Of a stretch of 64,000 nucleotides of DNA, positions 60,589 through 64,000 are shown piece by piece. The notes beneath the pieces are model-generated. The model ran no database searches. It was given only the letters and a program-made list of their open reading frames with translations, and was not told the DNA's origin. A program made the position numbers and the translations under genes. Within the stretch, counting starts at the first letter, position 1. Every line of letters begins with the position of its first letter. This DNA is from Nitrospira sp. (GTDB taxonomy: Bacteria > Nitrospirota > Nitrospiria > Nitrospirales > Nitrospiraceae), in the NCBI GenBank assembly GCA_015709715.1, contig CP054184.1, positions 1,659,001 to 1,723,000 on the forward strand, read 5' to 3'.

Positions 60589-62820
60589 CTAGTCGAACAC
60601 ATAGCGGATCGACAGGCCGCCGAAGACGTTGCGGCCGATGAACGGTCCGAACGCCGGCGCATTGGCGGGGTTCAACGTGGCGAATGCATAGTTCTCGTCG
60701 AAGATGTTGTCGAGGCGGGCAAAGGCTTCGATCCCCCAATGTTTGCTCACCATCGTCTTGTAGCCGCCCTTCAGATTCGTGACGGTGTAGCTGGGGTTCT
60801 TCTGCCCGTTGAGCGGGGAGGTCGATTCAAGATTGGTATCATTGAGGAAGTATGCGGTCTGGTACTGCCATTCCACACCGGCAAAAGCGCCGGCCAGCAC
60901 ACCCTCCAGCTGTTCATACGTCAGGTCGACGACCAATCGATGGGTAGGGACACCGGGCAGGGTGCGCCCGGACAATTGCGTGCCATTGACGACGTGGTCT
61001 CGAAATCGATAGTCGGCATAGGTGTAGGCCACCTGCATGGTCACCGGTCGGATCGGCTTGTAGGCTAAGCCGACTTCCAGTCCGTCATGATCGCTCTTGC
61101 CTGCGTTTCGAAAGCAAGGCGCGAAAACATTGCAAGGACCGGCGAGGCCCGTACTGAATCGCAGCAACTCATCCGTGAAGTGCTGCCGATACAGCGCTAC
61201 GTCATAGTAAAAAGACTCACCCACGGTACCCTTGACGCCGATTTCATAATTCGTGGACTTCTGCGGTTGAACAGCGGGGTTCAACCCGGCGCCGTTGGCA
61301 GTGAGCGGGTTGCGGAACTCCGACCCAGTCGGGGTTTCGAACGACTGTCCGACGGTGACGTACAGATTGGCCCAGGGCACGGGACTGTACCGGATGCCCC
61401 CGAGGCCGGTCGTTTGAGCGAAATTGCGGCGGCTGGACGCATCGATGCCGCCGGAGCGAAGGTGGTCCGACACCTTGAACCGAACCTGACTGTACCGCAC
61501 GCCGCCGACCAGCTCGATGTGGTCGGTGAGCTTGAACTCGTTTTGAAGATAGACGCCGTCCTGGTTGATCCGCTCTTGCGTATAGGACTGGAGCGGCCCC
61601 GGCGAGCCGAGGACATTCGCAAAGTTCTTATTCACCGAATTCTGATCCTGCCAGTCGTACCCGATGATCAACCGGTTCTCATGGCCGAAGATCGGCACGG
61701 TATTCGTGTATTTGGCGAAGGCCGCGTTCTCGATGCGGGTGAGCGTGATGAAGCTGCTGTTGAAACAGCAGAGCGGATGATGCAGGTCGCGGGTCGCGAA
61801 GAAGCCGGTGAGGGTAAGCTCTTGATGCTCGCTGATCTGATTCCGATAGGTGAGAGCGGGGCGAAACCGCTCATCCTTCCGGAACGGCTTAAACGCCGCA
61901 TAGGGCGTATTCGCCGGGAACGTGGCGGGCGGAACCGCGTGTAGCGTCTGCTGCTGGAGCCGGGGGGTGTTCTCAAACTCCGACCGGAAGAGGCTGCCCG
62001 GAATGTCGCCGTCCATCTGGCCATAGGTCATCACCAGCGACAAGTCTGAATGCTCGTTGAAGGTATATTTGAACTTGCCTAGAAATCGCTGATTCCTCGT
62101 GACGGATTGGTCGCGATAACCGCCGTAATCCAAGAACGAATAGTTCGCCATCCAGCTGAACGTGTCGTTCGCCCCGGCGGCCTTCAGACGGTACTTCGAG
62201 AAGTCATAGGACCTGAAGACGAGCCGGGGCTCCACATAGCGGTTGTCCTTGCTCCCCTCCTCCAACACATAGTTGATGACGCCTGCCGAGGCGTTGCCGT
62301 ACAGGGTCGAGTTAGGTCCGCGCAGCACTTCCACGCGGGCGACGGCGTCCAGATCGATCGGCTCCAACCTGGTCTGCCCGTCGACTTCGGTGAGGGGAAT
62401 GCCGTCGATCAGGATGCGCACGCTTCGCACCCCGAATGTGGAGCGGACGCCGCTGCCGCGGATCGAGATGCGCACATCATCAGGCCCGAACCGCCGCTCC
62501 GTTTGCACGCCCGGCACGATCCGCAAGGTTTCATCCACCCCGACGGCGGGCCGCCCCTGCAGAATTTGTTTTTGATCGATGACCGACACCGCGCCGGGAA
62601 CTTGCGTCAGTTGTTTCGGCGCGCGCGTGGCCGTCACGACCACGGGGTCCATATAGACCAGCGGCGCATCGCGGTCGGCGCTCCGGCGAATTTCCTTATC
62701 GTATTCCTCCTGCAAATTCTGACGGGCCGAGCCGGTCGAATCGTCGGCCCACGCGATCCCGACCACCCACGCGAACAGCAGAGCAACCCCGCTGCAGACT
62801 CCGATTGAGCGCCTCCGCAT
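60589..62820 (-). CDS. TonB-dependent outer-membrane receptor (FecA-like)
   Basis: 743-residue receptor. Signal peptide (to about residue 25), a TonB-box-like segment (DPVVVTATRAPK), a plug domain with VDETLRIVPGVQTERRFG and VRILIDGIPLTEVDGQTR, VEVLRGPNSTLYGN, and a long barrel ending in YVFD with a terminal-strand aromatic. The overall layout is that of Fe(III)-citrate/siderophore-type receptors. GAGGAG lies just before the ATG. The substrate is unknown; iron is the usual case, copper is possible given neighbours. Confidence 0.9.
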   Translation of the reverse strand: MRRRSIGVCSGVALLFAWVVGIAWADDSTGSARQNLQEEYDKEIRRSADRDAPLVYMDPVVVTATRAPKQLTQVPGAVSVIDQKQILQGRPAVGVDETLRIVPGVQTERRFGPDDVRISIRGSGVRSTFGVRSVRILIDGIPLTEVDGQTRLEPIDLDAVARVEVLRGPNSTLYGNASAGVINYVLEEGSKDNRYVEPRLVFRSYDFSKYRLKAAGANDTFSWMANYSFLDYGGYRDQSVTRNQRFLGKFKYTFNEHSDLSLVMTYGQMDGDIPGSLFRSEFENTPRLQQQTLHAVPPATFPANTPYAAFKPFRKDERFRPALTYRNQISEHQELTLTGFFATRDLHHPLCCFNSSFITLTRIENAAFAKYTNTVPIFGHENRLIIGYDWQDQNSVNKNFANVLGSPGPLQSYTQERINQDGVYLQNEFKLTDHIELVGGVRYSQVRFKVSDHLRSGGIDASSRRNFAQTTGLGGIRYSPVPWANLYVTVGQSFETPTGSEFRNPLTANGAGLNPAVQPQKSTNYEIGVKGTVGESFYYDVALYRQHFTDELLRFSTGLAGPCNVFAPCFRNAGKSDHDGLEVGLAYKPIRPVTMQVAYTYADYRFRDHVVNGTQLSGRTLPGVPTHRLVVDLTYEQLEGVLAGAFAGVEWQYQTAYFLNDTNLESTSPLNGQKNPSYTVTNLKGGYKTMVSKHWGIEAFARLDNIFDENYAFATLNPANAPAFGPFIGRNVFGGLSIRYVFD

Positions 62821-62929
62821 CCCTCTCCTCGACTCGAAACGCCGGTTGATGGAAACGGCGCGGAGCGTAGCAAAGCCCGGCGCGGCGCTCTACCGATGGT
62901 CGCTCACCGCTGCTACAGATGTGACAGAA

Positions 62930-64000
62930 TCAATTGAGCTGGGAGGATAGAAAGGATTCGAGTTCGGAGAAGACCTGCAGGCGGTCTTCTTCCCGACTCA
63001 GGTCGTGGTCGGCGAACGGCAGTTCGACGTACCGAGAGGTGGTGACGTGGGCAGCCTTGAGGGATTCGGCCAGCTCGCGACTGTGCTCGACAGGTACGGC
63101 ACGATCCATCGCTCCATGGATCAGCAAAAGGGGTCGGCGCAAGGCCTCGGGATGGGTGATGGGCGAGAGGTCATGCAGGCGATCCCGATCGTGCCACCAA
63201 GATCCGATCCGCGCTTCCACCATCGGTTTCTGGTTCAGGTACCAGCGGCTGTCCGCTGAGAGCTTCCGCAAGTCCGTGATGCCGCCCAGGCTGACCGCGC
63301 AACGGTAGAGATCCGGCGTCTTCACCAGTCCCATCAACGCCGCATAGCCGCCGTAGTCGGAGCCGAGCAGGCAGATCCTATCGGTATCGGCCAGGCCGGC
63401 GTGAATCGCCCACTGGGCCGCATCGCTCAAATCATCCTGCAGTTCCAAGTTCCAGCGCTGGAATCCGGCCCGGAGAAACTGCTCCCCATACCCCTCCGCC
63501 CCACGAAAGCTGACCTGCAACACGGCCCATCCCCGGCTCGCCAGCCATTGGGTCCAATAGTTGAAGGCATCTCGCTCGCGCGAGGCCGAACCTCCATGGG
63601 GGAACAGAATCAGCGGAAGGTGATCGGGCTCCCGGTGCAACGGGATCGTCAGGAGGCCGTGTAATTCTTTCCCGTCACGCGCCGTGAAGGTGACCGGCCG
63701 TGACGCCGGCAGGTCGACCCCTTCCAGGTCCGGATAGGCCTTGCCGAGCAACAGCATCCGTCCGTCCTGTTCGTCATAGATAAAATATTGCGGGGGATGC
63801 GACAGGCCCGCCGACTTCACGATGTGCAGCCGACCGTCGTCGCTGCTGCTATGGATGACGTTGGCCCGGCCGAGAATCGCGCGATCGATCCGCGCCTGCA
63901 GCCGCTGCGCGTCAAAGTCCCAGAACAGGACGCGCAGATCCTCGGCGCTGTACCGCACCCCGATGACCTTGCGACGGCCCGGCGCATAGACGAGTTCGCC
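62930..64000 (-). CDS. S9-family alpha/beta hydrolase (partial) with Asp at the nucleophile position
   Basis: Prolyl-oligopeptidase-type protein; the N terminus lies beyond the right edge and the frame is open through base 64000. A beta-propeller remnant (YFIYDEQDGRMLLLGKAYPD) leads into the hydrolase domain: FPHGGSASRERDAFNY, then FRGAEGYGEQF. The nucleophile elbow reads LLGSDYGGYAAL, with Asp (codon at 63358-63356) where S9 enzymes have Ser. The acid Asp (IHGAMDRAVP) and the His (FADHDLSR) are present. Peptidase activity is therefore doubtful. Confidence 0.85.
   Translation of the reverse strand, partial: GELVYAPGRRKVIGVRYSAEDLRVLFWDFDAQRLQARIDRAILGRANVIHSSSDDGRLHIVKSAGLSHPPQYFIYDEQDGRMLLLGKAYPDLEGVDLPASRPVTFTARDGKELHGLLTIPLHREPDHLPLILFPHGGSASRERDAFNYWTQWLASRGWAVLQVSFRGAEGYGEQFLRAGFQRWNLELQDDLSDAAQWAIHAGLADTDRICLLGSDYGGYAALMGLVKTPDLYRCAVSLGGITDLRKLSADSRWYLNQKPMVEARIGSWWHDRDRLHDLSPITHPEALRRPLLLIHGAMDRAVPVEHSRELAESLKAAHVTTSRYVELPFADHDLSREEDRLQVFSELESFLSSQLN

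Overview
The window is GC-rich bacterial chromosome with densely packed, mostly minus-strand operons. The gene content fits a Nitrospira-like Gram-negative bacterium (phylum Nitrospirota): TonB receptors, Slp and other lipoproteins, small exported proteins, a His-rich SmbP-type protein, a cytochrome P460-like protein, hopanoid and carotenoid genes, and Cu/Ni handling. The taxonomy is inferred from gene content and codon use, with no rRNA or database match behind it.

Layout. 1-3710: start of a division and cell-wall cluster (rsmH-ftsL-ftsI-murE) with a clear promoter and no mraZ. 3951-10077: asnS, a repeat-containing exported protein, a beta-propeller lipoprotein with yajQ, and cstA. 10144-15608: a tight six-gene operon (split phosphonopyruvate decarboxylase, aminoethylphosphonate transaminase, nucleotidyltransferase, nucleotidyltransferase/CDP-alcohol phosphatidyltransferase fusion, flippase-like protein) that reads as a phosphonolipid pathway. 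15679-21375: two tandem exported paralogs, then an RND efflux pair behind a perfect 24-bp palindrome. 21430-29797: an AdoMet decarboxylase-like/SCP2 pair, a ferredoxin-reductase-like protein, and a run of poorly known membrane and zinc-binding proteins. 29849-33580: a decayed island where a ParE-type toxin/antitoxin pair, a type III restriction fragment and an ORF6N remnant are broken by an IS5-family and an IS630-family element, both with visible target duplications. 33588-37916: polyprenyl synthase, hpnA, a CruF-like carotenoid gene, cytochrome c and two small envelope proteins. 38084-50146: a degenerate GAF histidine kinase, a DNA glycosylase, a deoxyhypusine synthase-like enzyme, nikR with a TonB receptor, and a signalling operon (lipoprotein, HAMP protein, GspG-like pseudopilin, hybrid kinase, HD-GYP regulator). 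50312-57250: a dsbA-copper ATPase-degP envelope stress operon, Slp, and SmbP. 57453-64000: P460-like protein, TPR protein with duplicated structured DNA upstream, an excisionase-type HTH protein, a TonB receptor and a partial S9 hydrolase.

The strongest candidate for an under-described system is the 10-15 kb operon. Its enzymes could together make an aminoethylphosphonate head group, activate it as a CDP derivative, transfer it to a lipid and move the product across the membrane. The PEP mutase that would supply phosphonopyruvate is not in the window. Secondary points are several enzyme-like proteins that lack key catalytic residues, a PHD/RING-like C4HC3 zinc protein in a bacterial operon, and several palindromic operator candidates with no regulator next to them.
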